The notes: generated by a model not told the origin, from the letters alone. A DNA stretch of 64,000 nucleotides from Bacillus sp. AFS088145 (GCF_002564465.1 NZ_NUUX01000004.1:49974-113973), one strand, 5' to 3'. Numbered from the stretch's first letter, positions 29,531 to 38,944 are shown. Translations and numbers: made by a program.

Positions 29531-30718
29531 TTGAAAATAGAAAAGGAAGCTATATTAAAGTCCCTGGTAGAACAATTAGACTTACCTGATTCTGCGTATG
29601 AGAAAGCAAAGAAACGCTATGAGGATTTAGGTGAGTGGTTTAATCGAGATGATTCTCTACTTAAGAATAATGAAGTTCATATTTTTCCACAAGGTTCTTT
29701 TTTGTTAGGTACAGCATTACGTCCCGTTAATAAAGAGGAAGAGTATGATTTAGATCTTGCATGCAAATTAAGAAGTGGAGTAAATAATTTTACCCATACT
29801 CAAAAAGCAATAAAAGAACTTGTAGGAAAAGAACTTGAAGCGTATAGGACTGCTAGAGGGATAAAAGAAAATTTAGCCTCAAAACATCGTTGTTGGCGCC
29901 TTGAATATCATGATAGTATCAGTTTCCATTTGGATATTGTTCCTGCAATCCCCGCTGATGATATTCAAAAATCAATGCTTTTCGAAGCAATAAATAAGAA
30001 TGGCACATCAGAATTTATTGCAGATAAAGCTTCAAATTCGGCAATGTTGATAACTGATGATCGAGATCCGAACTATAATGATATTGTAAGTAATTGGAAC
30101 ATTAGTAATCCGACAGGTTATGGGATATGGTTTACAGATAGGATGAATATTTTTGAGGGTCGTGCTTTATACGAGAAAGCATTAATTTCCGAAATTCCAA
30201 ATTATGAGAGAAAAACGCCCCTACAAAGATGCATTCAACTTTTAAAAAGACATCGGGATATTATGTTTGGTGATAATGAATCCAAACCAATTTCAATTAT
30301 TATTACCACGTTAGCTGCAAAAGCATATAGTGGAGAAACAAACATCTATACTGCTTTAAATAATATTTTAGAAAAAATGCCAAGACTGATTTATCCAAGA
30401 ACTCCACGAGTTCCTAATCCTGTAAATCCTGAAGAAGATTTTGCAGATAGATGGGAAATGCCTGAATACAAACATTTAAAATTAGAACAAAATTTTAATA
30501 TTTGGCTTCAACAAGCAAAATTGGATTTTAATGTTACAACTTCTATTACGGATCCAATACTCTTGAATGAAAACTTCAATAAAAAATATTCTGTATCTGT
30601 TGGTCAAGAGGAACTTAATAAGAATTTAGGGCTAGTAGGGATGAATATAGGATCCTCAAATATAAATAAACCAAAAATGCATAATATTCATGATCCAGCT
30701 AGACCTTGGAAAATATAA
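29531..30718 (+). CDS. CBASS cyclic nucleotide synthase (CD-NTase)
   Basis: The 395-residue nucleotidyltransferase has the CD-NTase signature: FPQGSFLLGTALRP (GS loop), then EEEYDLDLACKL (first two catalytic Asp) and SFHLDIVPAIP (third Asp). It makes a cyclic di- or trinucleotide on infection, which activates the HNH-SAVED protein upstream. The start is TTG 29531 with AAGGAAGTGA upstream; the earlier TTG at 29510 would overlap the cap5 end and lacks a site. The product and clade cannot be read off safely. The C-terminal region (IYPRTPRVPNPVNPEEDFAD) is typical of CBASS synthases. Confidence 0.92.
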   Translation: MKIEKEAILKSLVEQLDLPDSAYEKAKKRYEDLGEWFNRDDSLLKNNEVHIFPQGSFLLGTALRPVNKEEEYDLDLACKLRSGVNNFTHTQKAIKELVGKELEAYRTARGIKENLASKHRCWRLEYHDSISFHLDIVPAIPADDIQKSMLFEAINKNGTSEFIADKASNSAMLITDDRDPNYNDIVSNWNISNPTGYGIWFTDRMNIFEGRALYEKALISEIPNYERKTPLQRCIQLLKRHRDIMFGDNESKPISIIITTLAAKAYSGETNIYTALNNILEKMPRLIYPRTPRVPNPVNPEEDFADRWEMPEYKHLKLEQNFNIWLQQAKLDFNVTTSITDPILLNENFNKKYSVSVGQEELNKNLGLVGMNIGSSNINKPKMHNIHDPARPWKI

Positions 30719-30739
30719 TTTCAGGAGATACGAAATAAA

Positions 30740-31384
30740 ATGAAATTACATGGTGCCATTGAGTTTCTTAAAGATTATCCAGAGATGTCATTTAGTCCAT
30801 TTAAAGAGGGACAACTAACTTTAAAAGGAACTTTTAGTTTTATTGCAAAATATGATAATGGACCAGTTATAGAAGATAGTTATAAAATAGAAATCATGGT
30901 CCCTGAAACATTTCCATTTGATCTACCATTGGTTACTGAATTAGAAAAAAAAATACCTAGGGATCTTAAACACCATATTAATCCAGATGATTCTTTGTGC
31001 ATAGGATCACCTTTAAGAGTTATTATGAAGCTTTATGATTCTCCAACTTTAAACACATACGCAGAAAGGTGCCTGGTTCCTTATTTATATGCTATATCAC
31101 ACAAGCTAATTTATGGTGGGGCATTTGTTTTCGGTGAGTTAGAACATGGAGTTGATGGGATTTTTTATGATTACTGTGACATTTTTGGTTTAACTAAACC
31201 TAAGCAATTAATTGGTGCACTACTCGTCCTTTCTAAGAAAAAAAGAGATGCAAATAAAAATCAATGTCCTTGCAATTGTGGGAATAGACTAGGAATTTGT
31301 AAATTTAACATTAAGATTAATAAATTACGAAAAGTAGCTCCAAGATCATTTTATCGAAAACAGTATGAAATACTTACATATTAA
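30740..31384 (+). CDS. CBASS E2-like protein (type II-short)
   Basis: The 214-residue protein has the E2-like fold of type II-short CBASS: YKIEIMVPETFPFDLPLVTE, then HHINPDDSLCIGSPLRVIMK, where the Cys is the likely thioester residue. It has no E1 (adenylation) or JAB domain partner, unlike full type II loci. In the short systems the E2-like protein alone conjugates the synthase to other proteins and raises its activity. The C-terminus carries a cysteine cluster (CPCNCGNRLGIC) similar to SEC-C zinc motifs. It starts 21 bp after the CD-NTase stop, with AGGAG upstream. It ends the operon. Confidence 0.87.
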   Translation: MKLHGAIEFLKDYPEMSFSPFKEGQLTLKGTFSFIAKYDNGPVIEDSYKIEIMVPETFPFDLPLVTELEKKIPRDLKHHINPDDSLCIGSPLRVIMKLYDSPTLNTYAERCLVPYLYAISHKLIYGGAFVFGELEHGVDGIFYDYCDIFGLTKPKQLIGALLVLSKKKRDANKNQCPCNCGNRLGICKFNIKINKLRKVAPRSFYRKQYEILTY

Positions 31385-31499
31385 CATGAAGTGAAATGAA
31401 CACTTTACTTTATAGTAAAGAAATCGATGTATTTGGCAAAACTTATTTTTAAAGGACTTGTTAAAAAAACAGTTTATGTAGTTGCTAGTTCTCAACCTT

Positions 31500-31851
31500 C
31501 TACGAAGAGAGGATGACCACGCGGGGGCATCCTCTTACTCGTCTTACGGTTAGAGCTGATTTACGTAAGGATCACATTTGAGCACGACCTCATCGGTTCA
31601 AGCTAGGCGTCTTCGACTGTTTTAATAGTGATGGCGATTTGATTAGTATATGGGATCCATTGTGGTTCGTGCCCGACACAAGTGACAAAACAACCGGTTG
31701 CTGCACCTATGACTGTAGGAATGGCATCGGATAGCCCCGCCATCGTGGCAGGAGTGAGGAACGGTGCGATGACTGCTATAGTAGCGTCTTTGGCGTGTTG
31801 CATACAATGATCGAGGGTGCGCTGGATTGGATTCGCAATCTCCTCAGGCAC
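31500..31851 (-). other. GC-richer foreign fragment with an 82-codon open frame
   Basis: The minus-strand frame 31851-31603 (GTG start, no ribosome site) reads PEEIANPIQRTLDHCMQHAK, DATIAVIAPFLTPATMAGLS and so on. The composition is clearly richer in G and C than the neighbours. A hairpin GAGGATG/CATCCTC lies at 31507-31535. It is probably a cut-off piece of a foreign gene. No family is recognised. Confidence 0.35.
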
Positions 31852-31921
31852 TATTAATTCAAAATTAATTTTTACTTGAATTAATATGAATAATTAAAAT
31901 TATAATAATGGGAGAATCTTA

Positions 31922-32185
31922 ATGAGTGGATTTAACAAACTTAGGTGGGAGTATTTAAAAGAACTAAAAGAAGCTTTAGATATGGGGATTCCATTGGAAT
32001 CAATGGACAATACAAATTTAATTAATATGTTTAAACAACAAATTGATAGATATAGAGCTGCTAAAGAATTATGTTCAACAATTGAACGGATAAAAGAAGG
32101 ATTTGAACAGGATTTTAAGAAATTTGAAAATGAATTATTTTGGGAATTACTTGATAAAAATGCATTTGGGGATCATATTTTATAA
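31922..32185 (+). CDS. Small helical hypothetical protein (87 residues)
   Basis: ATG with GGGAGA upstream gives an all-helical, charged protein: MSGFNKLRWEYLKELKEALD, then NLINMFKQQIDRYRAAKELC and IERIKEGFEQDFKKFENELF. There is no TM or signal. It may be an accessory of the adjacent modules, but nothing shows this. No family recognised. Confidence 0.55.
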   Translation: MSGFNKLRWEYLKELKEALDMGIPLESMDNTNLINMFKQQIDRYRAAKELCSTIERIKEGFEQDFKKFENELFWELLDKNAFGDHIL

Positions 32186-32665
32186 CCAGATTCTTTTATG
32201 CACTTGTCTTAATTCCTAGTTAAAATCCCAATAATATTGATAGTGATGATAAAACTAGAAATATCTTGTTGAGCTATAAAGCCATTGTTAGCAATCTATA
32301 ACCACAATAATCGGCGTGCTTTACAACAGTGAATGAAAATCTATTCGAAGTTTCTATTCTGGTACAGATTTTGATCAGGTCAACTGTAATCAATTGGCTA
32401 TTAAGTTAAACCCTACTCATTTAAATAATTGAGCAGGGTTTTCTTAAGTATTGTCATTTATCTATTTTAGAAGAAAGTTATATACATGGTGGTGCGTATC
32501 CATGTATTAGGTGCTGTGGATTTAGTGGAAGTAGGCAGTATTATTTAAAATTAATATCATATTTACTACTAAAAGAAACTAATTCATATGGCGTAGAGGT
32601 ATTTGGCTATACGAGTTGGGGCTGTATTGATATAAAAACTACAACAAGCCAAATGTAGAAACGAC
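32186..32665. other. Terminator and unrecognised debris
   Basis: A terminator AACCCT..CTCA/TGAG..AGGGTT lies at 32408-32444. After it, a frame with YIHGGAYPCIRCCGFSGSRQ and YGVEVFGYTSWGCIDIKTT (about 32485-32657) suggests a broken gene with several cysteines. Confidence 0.4.
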
Positions 32666-32914
32666 TTGGATATTTTATTTGATCATTCAACTATATCCAT
32701 GATGGATCGACTTGATAAAACACCTTTTCTTGGAAAGAAGATATTGTTGATTGGTTTGGAAGGGAGAATAAACGATTTTAGACAACTACTGGATAAAGGA
32801 CGAGAGATTGATTTTACACATTTAAGTGGCGATGAGCAAAAGCAATTTATAAAACATGAAATAAAGATGGTTGGTTTGCTACTTTTCCAACGACACAAAT
32901 CTGTTTACTCTTAA
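32666..32914 (+). pseudogene. Truncated hypothetical gene running into an internal transposon end
   Basis: The 82-codon frame (MDRLDKTPFLGKKILLIGLE, GRINDFRQLLDKGREIDFTH and so on) has no ribosome site. Its last codons (RHKSVYS) are encoded by the TnsB-type site at 32891-32909, so the gene was cut by an earlier insertion or joining event. Confidence 0.6.
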
Positions 32915-32965
32915 TTATCTAAAAACGTTGGTATACAGAAAGTAGGAAACATACTTTGATTTGAA
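32891..32965 (+). repeat. Internal copy of the transposon left end
   Basis: CGACACAAATCTGTTTACT at 32891-32909 is followed by CTTAATTATCTAA..ACGTTGGTAT and AGGAAACATA, which match the sequence after the first site of the real left end (27702-27780). The outer TGT bases are missing. It is the relic of a related left end inside the element. Confidence 0.85.
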
Positions 32966-32984
32966 GTTTTATTTAATAAATAAT

Positions 32985-33172
32985 TTTTAGGAGAAAGAAA
33001 CAACATCCGAAGATTTAGGATTCCAAAAGGGAATTAAATTTCTAAATTTCAGAAAGAAAAATGCATTTTTTAACGAAGGTTATGTAATCAATGAAATACT
33101 GATGGATGCAGAGTTTGTACCAACAATTGAAATTAGTGAAGAAGATGTGAGCGGCCAATGAATGGCTTTTTT
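32985..33172 (+). pseudogene. C-terminal fragment of an unknown gene plus mini-terminator
   Basis: A startless frame (EDLGFQKGIKFLNFRKKNAF, then AEFVPTIEISEEDVSGQ, stop at about 33161) is followed by GCCA-ATGAA-TGGC and T8. The same terminator sequence recurs at 34437-34460. Confidence 0.45.
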
Positions 33173-33318
33173 TTGTGAAAAATAAAATTATTAGATTTTT
33201 TAAAAATTTCTATTTATTTATAATCATCTCCATGTTATGATGGTCACATAAAAAAGTAATGTCACATGACATGCGTGATTGTGTTAGTAACTAAGTGACC
33301 AAAAGGAGAGGATTTGTA

Positions 33319-34233
33319 ATGGAAATCATAGATAAGACATCAATACCTAAAGAGACTCACCCTGGTACAGTGAATATTGGTGGCTGGGGAATTAAATGTG
33401 CTGTATTAGAAAATAAAAAAAGGATCATTACTCAAGGTGGACTTTTTGATGCGTTCGGTAGACCAAGAAAAGGTGAAAAAAGGATCGATGGTCTTCCTTC
33501 AATTATCGGTGCCAATAATTTATCAGAATTTGTTTCAGATGAATTAAGAGAACAAGTTCAACCAATTAAGTACGTTACTAAAAGAGGGAGAGTAAGCGAA
33601 GGGTATGATGCAGAAGTAATCGCTTCAATTTGTTATCTTTACATAGATGCAGATGATAAAGGTAAGCTCAAAACAAATCAACATCACATTTTGGAGAAGG
33701 CCAAAATTTTAATACGTGCTCTTGCAGTAACAGGGATAAATGCTTTAATTGATGAAGCAACTGGCTATCAGAAATTTCGTGACGATAATGAATTAGAAAA
33801 AATATTTGAAAAGTATTTAGGAAAAGAATTATCAAAGCTTCAGAAACTTTTTCCTGAAGAATTTTATGAAGAAGCATTTCGTCTTTATGGTTTTGAATAT
33901 ACAGGAAAAACTCAGCGCCCTATGCAAATAGGAAATTTTACTAAGAAGTATGTATATGATTCACTTCCTCTAGGTGTTGTTGAAAAGTTAAAAGATGTAA
34001 AACTAAAACATGAATCAAATCGAAGTAGTAATATGTGGAGGTATTTATCAGAAGATTTTGGTGTGCAAGCACTCAAAACCCAACTCGACAGAGTAACTAC
34101 TACAATGCAACTTTCAGATGACCTAGCCATGTTCAAGAAAAATTATCAAAGAGCATTTGCTAAAGAAATAGCAGCTAGAGCTGAACAAGAAAAAATTAAA
34201 GAGTACAAAGACACATTGTTACCGATTGAATAG
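33319..34233 (+). CDS. P63C domain-containing protein
   Basis: The 304-residue protein resembles phage- and mobile-element-borne P63C-domain proteins. It has a middle segment IKYVTKRGRVSEGYDAEVIA and SICYLYIDADDKGKL, then a C-terminal P63C part with EKIFEKYLGKELSKLQKLFP, FYEEAFRLYGFEY and YVYDSLPLGVVEKLKDV. The role of this family is unknown. AAAAGGAGAGG precedes ATG 33319. It lies between two near-identical mini-terminators together with the GIY-YIG gene, which suggests a common origin for this piece. Confidence 0.7.
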   Translation: MEIIDKTSIPKETHPGTVNIGGWGIKCAVLENKKRIITQGGLFDAFGRPRKGEKRIDGLPSIIGANNLSEFVSDELREQVQPIKYVTKRGRVSEGYDAEVIASICYLYIDADDKGKLKTNQHHILEKAKILIRALAVTGINALIDEATGYQKFRDDNELEKIFEKYLGKELSKLQKLFPEEFYEEAFRLYGFEYTGKTQRPMQIGNFTKKYVYDSLPLGVVEKLKDVKLKHESNRSSNMWRYLSEDFGVQALKTQLDRVTTTMQLSDDLAMFKKNYQRAFAKEIAARAEQEKIKEYKDTLLPIE

Positions 34234-34310
34234 GAAAGGCAGCCGTCTTGAAAACAGAGCGGTGTACAAATTGAGGTTATTTTGGTGAAATACATAAACT
34301 TCGAAACTTA

Positions 34311-34406
34311 ATGTATTTTACAGATAAAGGGCGTAAGAAAACTATCTGGTTAAAAGAACGGGAAAGCTATGCACTTCTTGTCTGTACGACAAAAAAGAAA
34401 AATTAA
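34311..34406 (+). CDS. Possible 31-residue peptide
   Basis: The frame MYFTDKGRKKTIWLKERESY and ALLVCTTKKKN is basic. It has no clear ribosome site and is probably a fragment of a phage-type gene. Confidence 0.25.
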   Translation: MYFTDKGRKKTIWLKERESYALLVCTTKKKN

Positions 34407-34436
34407 AATTAGGAATTAAAGATTAGTCTTTATTAA

Positions 34437-34460
34437 GGGCCAATGAATGGCTCTTTTTTG
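34437..34460 (+). terminator. Mini-terminator, second copy
   Basis: GGCCAATGAATGGCTC followed by T6 repeats the element at 33153-33174 almost exactly. Confidence 0.55.
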
Positions 34461-34492
34461 TGAAAAAATGTAGAAATGGTAGGTGTTTTATA

Positions 34493-35323
34493 ATGATATA
34501 CAGTGTTTATTTTCATATTAACAAAACTAACAATAAAAAATACTGTGGTTTTACGAATGATCCAGTCAGAAGATTTAGAGGTAATGGTATAGAATATAAA
34601 CCCGACAGGACTGAAAATCAAAATAGACCTTTTTGGAACGCAATTTGTAAGTACAGTTGGGATGAGTTTGAACATGTTATTGTTAAAGAAAATTTAAGTT
34701 TTGAAGAAGCTTGCGAATTAGTGAAACATTATATAAAAACCCTTAGGCTGCAAGAAAAAGAATTTGGTTACAACATTGCTGAAGGTGGAAATGGTGGGAG
34801 GATCTATCAGGAACACCCTAAAGGAATGAAGGGGAAGTCGCAAACTGAAAATCAAATTAATGCAATGCGCGAATTAAGAAAAAACTTTAATCCAATGGAA
34901 GGTATTAGATGGGATGTAGATATGCCACATCCAAGAGGTTTTAAAGGAAGAAAGCAGAGTGAACATCAAAAGCTTGTAGCAAGTCAAACTCATACGGGTA
35001 AGATAGTTACAGAAGAAATTAGAAAGAAACTATCTGAAGCTTTACAGGGAAGAGTGTTTTCCGAGGAAACTAGAAAGAAAATGTCGGATTCATTAAAAGG
35101 AACCCGAACAGGTGTAGATAATCCTTTTGCTAGAAAAGTAATTGTTCGACAAAATGGAACCAATGTCATTTACAATACAGTAAAAGAGGTAAAGGAAAGT
35201 TTGGGCATTTCATCACTTTTATTTTATAAGTTAGTTAAAAGTGGAGAAGAATACGAAGCGAAAGGTAATGCCAAATTCAGATACGCACACCTAAATGGAA
35301 CTTCTATTAGGTATTTGGATTAA
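34493..35323 (+). CDS. GIY-YIG endonuclease with NUMOD3 DNA-binding repeats
   Basis: The 276-residue nuclease has an N-terminal GIY-YIG domain (IYSVYFHINKTNNKKYCGFT, with Arg in PVRRFRGNG and a downstream FGYNIAEGGNGG). The NUMOD3 motifs are GKSQTENQINAMRELRK, FKGRKQSEHQKLVASQTHTG and RKKLSEALQGRVFSEETRKK. The C-terminal part (YNTVKEVKESLGISSLLFYK) looks like a NUMOD1-type helix-turn-helix. This is the layout of free-standing phage homing endonucleases such as the SegA group. It may be a homing gene or a defence nuclease. ATG 34493 has only a weak AGGTG upstream. Confidence 0.85.
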   Translation: MIYSVYFHINKTNNKKYCGFTNDPVRRFRGNGIEYKPDRTENQNRPFWNAICKYSWDEFEHVIVKENLSFEEACELVKHYIKTLRLQEKEFGYNIAEGGNGGRIYQEHPKGMKGKSQTENQINAMRELRKNFNPMEGIRWDVDMPHPRGFKGRKQSEHQKLVASQTHTGKIVTEEIRKKLSEALQGRVFSEETRKKMSDSLKGTRTGVDNPFARKVIVRQNGTNVIYNTVKEVKESLGISSLLFYKLVKSGEEYEAKGNAKFRYAHLNGTSIRYLD

Positions 35324-35892
35324 TCTTGTGAAATATACCCATTGATTTTCCGCTCTAAACTGCTTAATTTATCCGTATAAATATGGCGACTGAAGACAAG
35401 TTAGCTGCCCCAGCTATTTGTTCACATTTAAAGCTAACTGGATCCCTGATCAAAACGGTAATTTGTGCGTGATTTAAAATAGAAATTGCAGATTGGCGAA
35501 TCGTTAGGCTCATCAACTCGGTTGTTTTTCAATTTCTGGACACAATCAGACAGACGTTGTGTCAGTATATAAGCGTGTGTGATTAGCTCATATTACGTGA
35601 CTTATTAAGGCGGCCGGTCCAACGTATTATACGAAAAAATGATTTTTCTACAAAAATCCTGGTCGATATATAACGATCAGGATTTTCGATTTGTGTCTAT
35701 TTTTAACTGCAGCTCATTTTGGCGTTAACGATTATTAATTTATTTGAAGGTTTTTACCAATATCGGTAGAATTCTTGACGGGAATTTACCTTCAGCCACT
35801 CGCTTTTTAACCTTTTCTAGTTCCTCCATGCGCGGTTTACATCGAAAATCCGAATTTCGTTCTATCTTAAATGCTTGAAGAACTTTAAGTAT
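35324..35892. other. Non-coding stretch with a terminator-like hairpin
   Basis: AAAATCCTG.TCG with CGATCAGGATTTT lies at 35653-35690. GC-richer scraps (e.g. near 35600) are not recognisable as genes. Confidence 0.4.
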
Positions 35893-35925
35893 AAAAATAG
35901 CATTGATAAAACAATGCTATTTTTT
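35893..35925. terminator. Terminator of the coiled-coil membrane protein gene
   Basis: A perfect 13-bp stem (AAAAATAGCATTG/CAATGCTATTTTT) overlaps the last codons of the minus-strand gene. Confidence 0.85.
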
Positions 35926-37215
35926 ATTAGTAAATGAACTTAACAATTCTATTAACTTTGAGATATCTACACTACTTGTAAATTCTTGGTTAGCTTGGTT
36001 TGACGCATTATTTTGAACTGGTTCATCATTTTTATTGCCAAAAAATTGTTCTGCCATTTTAGCCAGAATGTCTTTTCGTTGATCATCATCTAATTCAACA
36101 AGATAAGGACTTAATGTCGTGAGCTCCAGTTCCATTCTTCTATATCTTCTCTCGGCATCTAAATGAACTTTAGCTTGCCTTGAAGCATATCCAGCAACTG
36201 TTGCTAATGTTGCTGCAATTGAAATTCTTTTTACAATTGCAGTCCAAATTGACAAATCTCCAATTGGAACAAAGAAACTATAGATAGATGCTCCCACTAG
36301 TAAAATCATCGCTATCATGGTTACCCATCGCCAAAATTTTAGTGATGACTTTTCTTGATCAGCTACTTGTTTATAGCCACCAGCCATACTAGTATTTGAA
36401 ATAATATTTAGTAATTTTGCTGCTTTAATTTTATATTCCTCAAGAAGTTGAAGAGATACTTCTCCTTGATTATGATAATTTTCCTGTAAATCATTTCCTT
36501 TTTTATTTAAAGATATTAAAAAACTTTGTAATTTCGTATCAGTGGTTTCAAGTAAATCTTGAAAATTTGCATTCCAATCCTTTTCAGTTAGTTCAAAGCT
36601 ACTTTTTCTTTGATCTTCTGATTGAGTAAACTTATTTCTTCTAGAATCTTCAGCGCTAGAAAATTGCTGTTGAAAATCAGAAATTGCAGTATCTAATCGA
36701 GCTTTTTGATTTTCTACTGTTACAGCTACTTCACTAAAACCTTGTTCCAATTCAGATTTTGCTGCCTCTAATTTATTATATTCATCCTCCATATGTCGTA
36801 AATGCTGAGCAGCTGAACGACGAAAAGAAATTACAGAGTCTTTGATTCCATCAACATCTTGAGGGAAAATAGTTGTAGTAACGCTTGTCATACTGGTTAT
36901 GTAGCTGTCTAAATGATTATTTGCTGTATGCAAATGTGTTATATTATGTTCATTTCTGAAATAATTCAGATATGTAAAAATATTATTTAAGCAATTAGTA
37001 TCGAGAGTGTCTAAATACCCTATGTAAACAAGATTCGGATCGCAATTACCTAGTATTCCTTTCAAGTGAAACAATACTTGTTTGATTCTTTCTAGTTCAA
37101 TAATAATATTTGAATCATTTTCTTTTTTTTCTAACAAACTTTCCACTAAATTAATATTAGTTTGAAGGCTATTATGAAGAGTGTGATTTTCAAATCGATC
37201 AATAAACCTTGTCAT
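35917..37215 (-). CDS. Coiled-coil protein with two TM helices (candidate defence membrane protein)
   Basis: The 432-residue protein is mostly helical. Residues about 140-250 form a long coiled coil (YNKLEAAKSELEQGFSEVAV, then ISDFQQQFSSAEDSRRNKFT). Two membrane helices follow at about 296-350 (WVTMIAMILLVGASIYSFFV and ISIAATLATVAGYASRQAKV). The tail is acidic, low-complexity and Asn/Gln-rich. No catalytic motif is visible. Coiled coil plus TM pairs are common in abortive-infection effectors, and the gene sits in a defence-rich transposon, but its role is inference only. It is alone on its strand and has its own terminator. Confidence 0.6.
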   Translation of the reverse strand: MTRFIDRFENHTLHNSLQTNINLVESLLEKKENDSNIIIELERIKQVLFHLKGILGNCDPNLVYIGYLDTLDTNCLNNIFTYLNYFRNEHNITHLHTANNHLDSYITSMTSVTTTIFPQDVDGIKDSVISFRRSAAQHLRHMEDEYNKLEAAKSELEQGFSEVAVTVENQKARLDTAISDFQQQFSSAEDSRRNKFTQSEDQRKSSFELTEKDWNANFQDLLETTDTKLQSFLISLNKKGNDLQENYHNQGEVSLQLLEEYKIKAAKLLNIISNTSMAGGYKQVADQEKSSLKFWRWVTMIAMILLVGASIYSFFVPIGDLSIWTAIVKRISIAATLATVAGYASRQAKVHLDAERRYRRMELELTTLSPYLVELDDDQRKDILAKMAEQFFGNKNDEPVQNNASNQANQEFTSSVDISKLIELLSSFTNKK

Positions 37216-37404
37216 TTTCTTCCCCCTTTTGCTTTACAAATAAATATTATACTACTAATTATTTATTCTTTCATTTGGAAATTTTCATTTTCATCATAGT
37301 GCACCACTAAAATGGATCAATGTCATACTGTAGTACTAAAAGGGTCTAATGTAGTGATAAATAAATAGACATGTTCTCCTTATTTTCTAGTAAAGGTGAA
37401 TAAA
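37216..37404. other. Divergent intergenic region
   Basis: It should hold the promoter of the coiled-coil gene. AAAGGTGA at 37393 is the only ribosome-like site to the right. Confidence 0.3.
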
Positions 37405-37893
37405 TTGAACAATGAATCGTCAAACCAACATCAGGTGCAAGAAAAACCATTCAATATCAAATTGTTCACAAAAGACCAAATTTTTGCATTAACAGACGAG
37501 CAAATCCAGCAGTTAAAATTTAGTGAACTGATTTGGACCAAGAAACCTCCCCCTGAAGAATTCGATGTTTATTTGGGAGCAGAAATTTGAAAAGCTTAAA
37601 TAAGCGATTAAACAATCAGGCGAATGAGTTAGAACAACAATGGAGCAATTAAAAAATTCGAGATTCCTAAGCTGAACCTATCCATATCAAAGGAATCGAT
37701 CCAACTCTTTCAATCACTACAAACATCCTTTGACCAATTAGCAAAAGCGATTTCGTCTGTGATTCCTCCGGCTGAAGAATGGAAAGAAAAAGCCAAAAGA
37801 GCAGTTGATTCCGAGTTTGATTTATTTCAGATTGAAAAAGAGTTGATGGAACAAATTCAATTGCATTATCGGATGCGAGGTAATAAAGAATGA
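37405..37893 (+). pseudogene. Decayed gene of unknown family (two pieces)
   Basis: Piece one (TTG 37405 with AAAGGTGA) reads FNIKLFTKDQIFALTDEQIQ and LKFSELIWTKKPPPEEFDVY up to 37590. Piece two, in another frame, reads FEIPKLNLSISKESIQLFQS, LQTSFDQLAKAISSVIPPAE and EWKEKAKRAVDSEFDLFQIE up to 37893. A diverged copy of piece two (about 80% identity over about 125 bp) lies at 55383-55510, at the border of the IS1182 remnant. The family is unknown. Confidence 0.45.
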
Positions 37894-38300
37894 GATCAAG
37901 ATGGAATTGAAATACTATCAGAAATGATAGGTTACAATAAAGCTCTTTCATTTATTTCAAAAGTAATTAGTTTAACTGAAGCTGAGATTATATTACTAAT
38001 CCAAAAATAAGATTGATGATTTAATAAATTTAAATTAGGGGAATCTGATATCTGCACGATTGACATATAGGGTGTTGATGATGACGTATGCTACGAATAT
38101 GTAAATGAGGACTTTTGTTCAATATGATATTCACATTCATTAGCTGAACAACAAGATCGTCTGTATAGTCGAATTTTTTTAAAGAGAATTTCCTATTCGA
38201 GTAATTTTAATTTTAGTCCATCCAGGAAGACACTCAAATTGTTTTTTTACTAATCATATTAAATCAGAGTCACATTTTTCGTTAATCTAACAAAGATATT
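37894..38300. other. Non-coding stretch
   Basis: No recognisable gene. Confidence 0.3.
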
Positions 38301-38302
38301 GA

Positions 38303-38560
38303 TCATTTTAATACTATTCCCAGCATAACCAAATCCTCATCTATTGGTACTTCTTCTATTGTTTTAAGTAATTCCTCAGGTTGCTTATTTCCTTGTGAAA
38401 TAAACTTAATTTTTTTCTCTTCTTACAACAAATTGATTTTTGAAGGAATCATGTTTAGCACCATTATATCGATCATCAATGTATATCCAGACGGCATGAG
38501 TCTACCATGGAAATAACGATTTAAACTTCCATTCAAGGTTATAAATCTTAGATTAATGGG
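38303..38560 (-). pseudogene. Unrecognised gene remnant
   Basis: On the minus strand, VWIYIDDRYNGAKHDSFKNQ and FVV, then after a one-base shift KFISQGNKQPEELLKTIEEV and PIDEDLVMLGIVLK. No start and no known family. Confidence 0.35.
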
Positions 38561-38834
38561 TGTCTAACGCAAGTGATTGTGTGTCTGTACTTAAAGTACA
38601 AATGAAAGAAATGAATCTGTGATAATTTTCTCAGGTTTTAATAATTGCTAGATTATTGTATAGAAGGTGGACATATACTGAACCATAACGAATAACAAGG
38701 GGGAACCAATGGTAAAAGTGTAAAAAGGTACATCACTTCAAATTAGACCAAATATAATTAAAACGTAATGAATAACAATAGCATTTGACGATAATACTGA
38801 ATTTATTGTAATGGTTGCTAGAGTCAAATAATGC

Positions 38835-38870
38835 AAAAAAGCCTTCTTGAAATTATAAGAAGGCTTTTTT
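38835..38870. terminator. Bidirectional terminator downstream of the XRE/ImmA gene
   Basis: AAAAAAGCCTTCTT with AAGAAGGCTTTTTT, a 14-bp stem, 75 bp after the stop codon of the minus-strand gene. Confidence 0.88.
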
Positions 38871-38944
38871 ATTGGGACATCAAATAACAAAAAAACCGAC
38901 TTCTGTATTTGAATTCTACTTTGAAAAAGTCTACTCAAATCATT

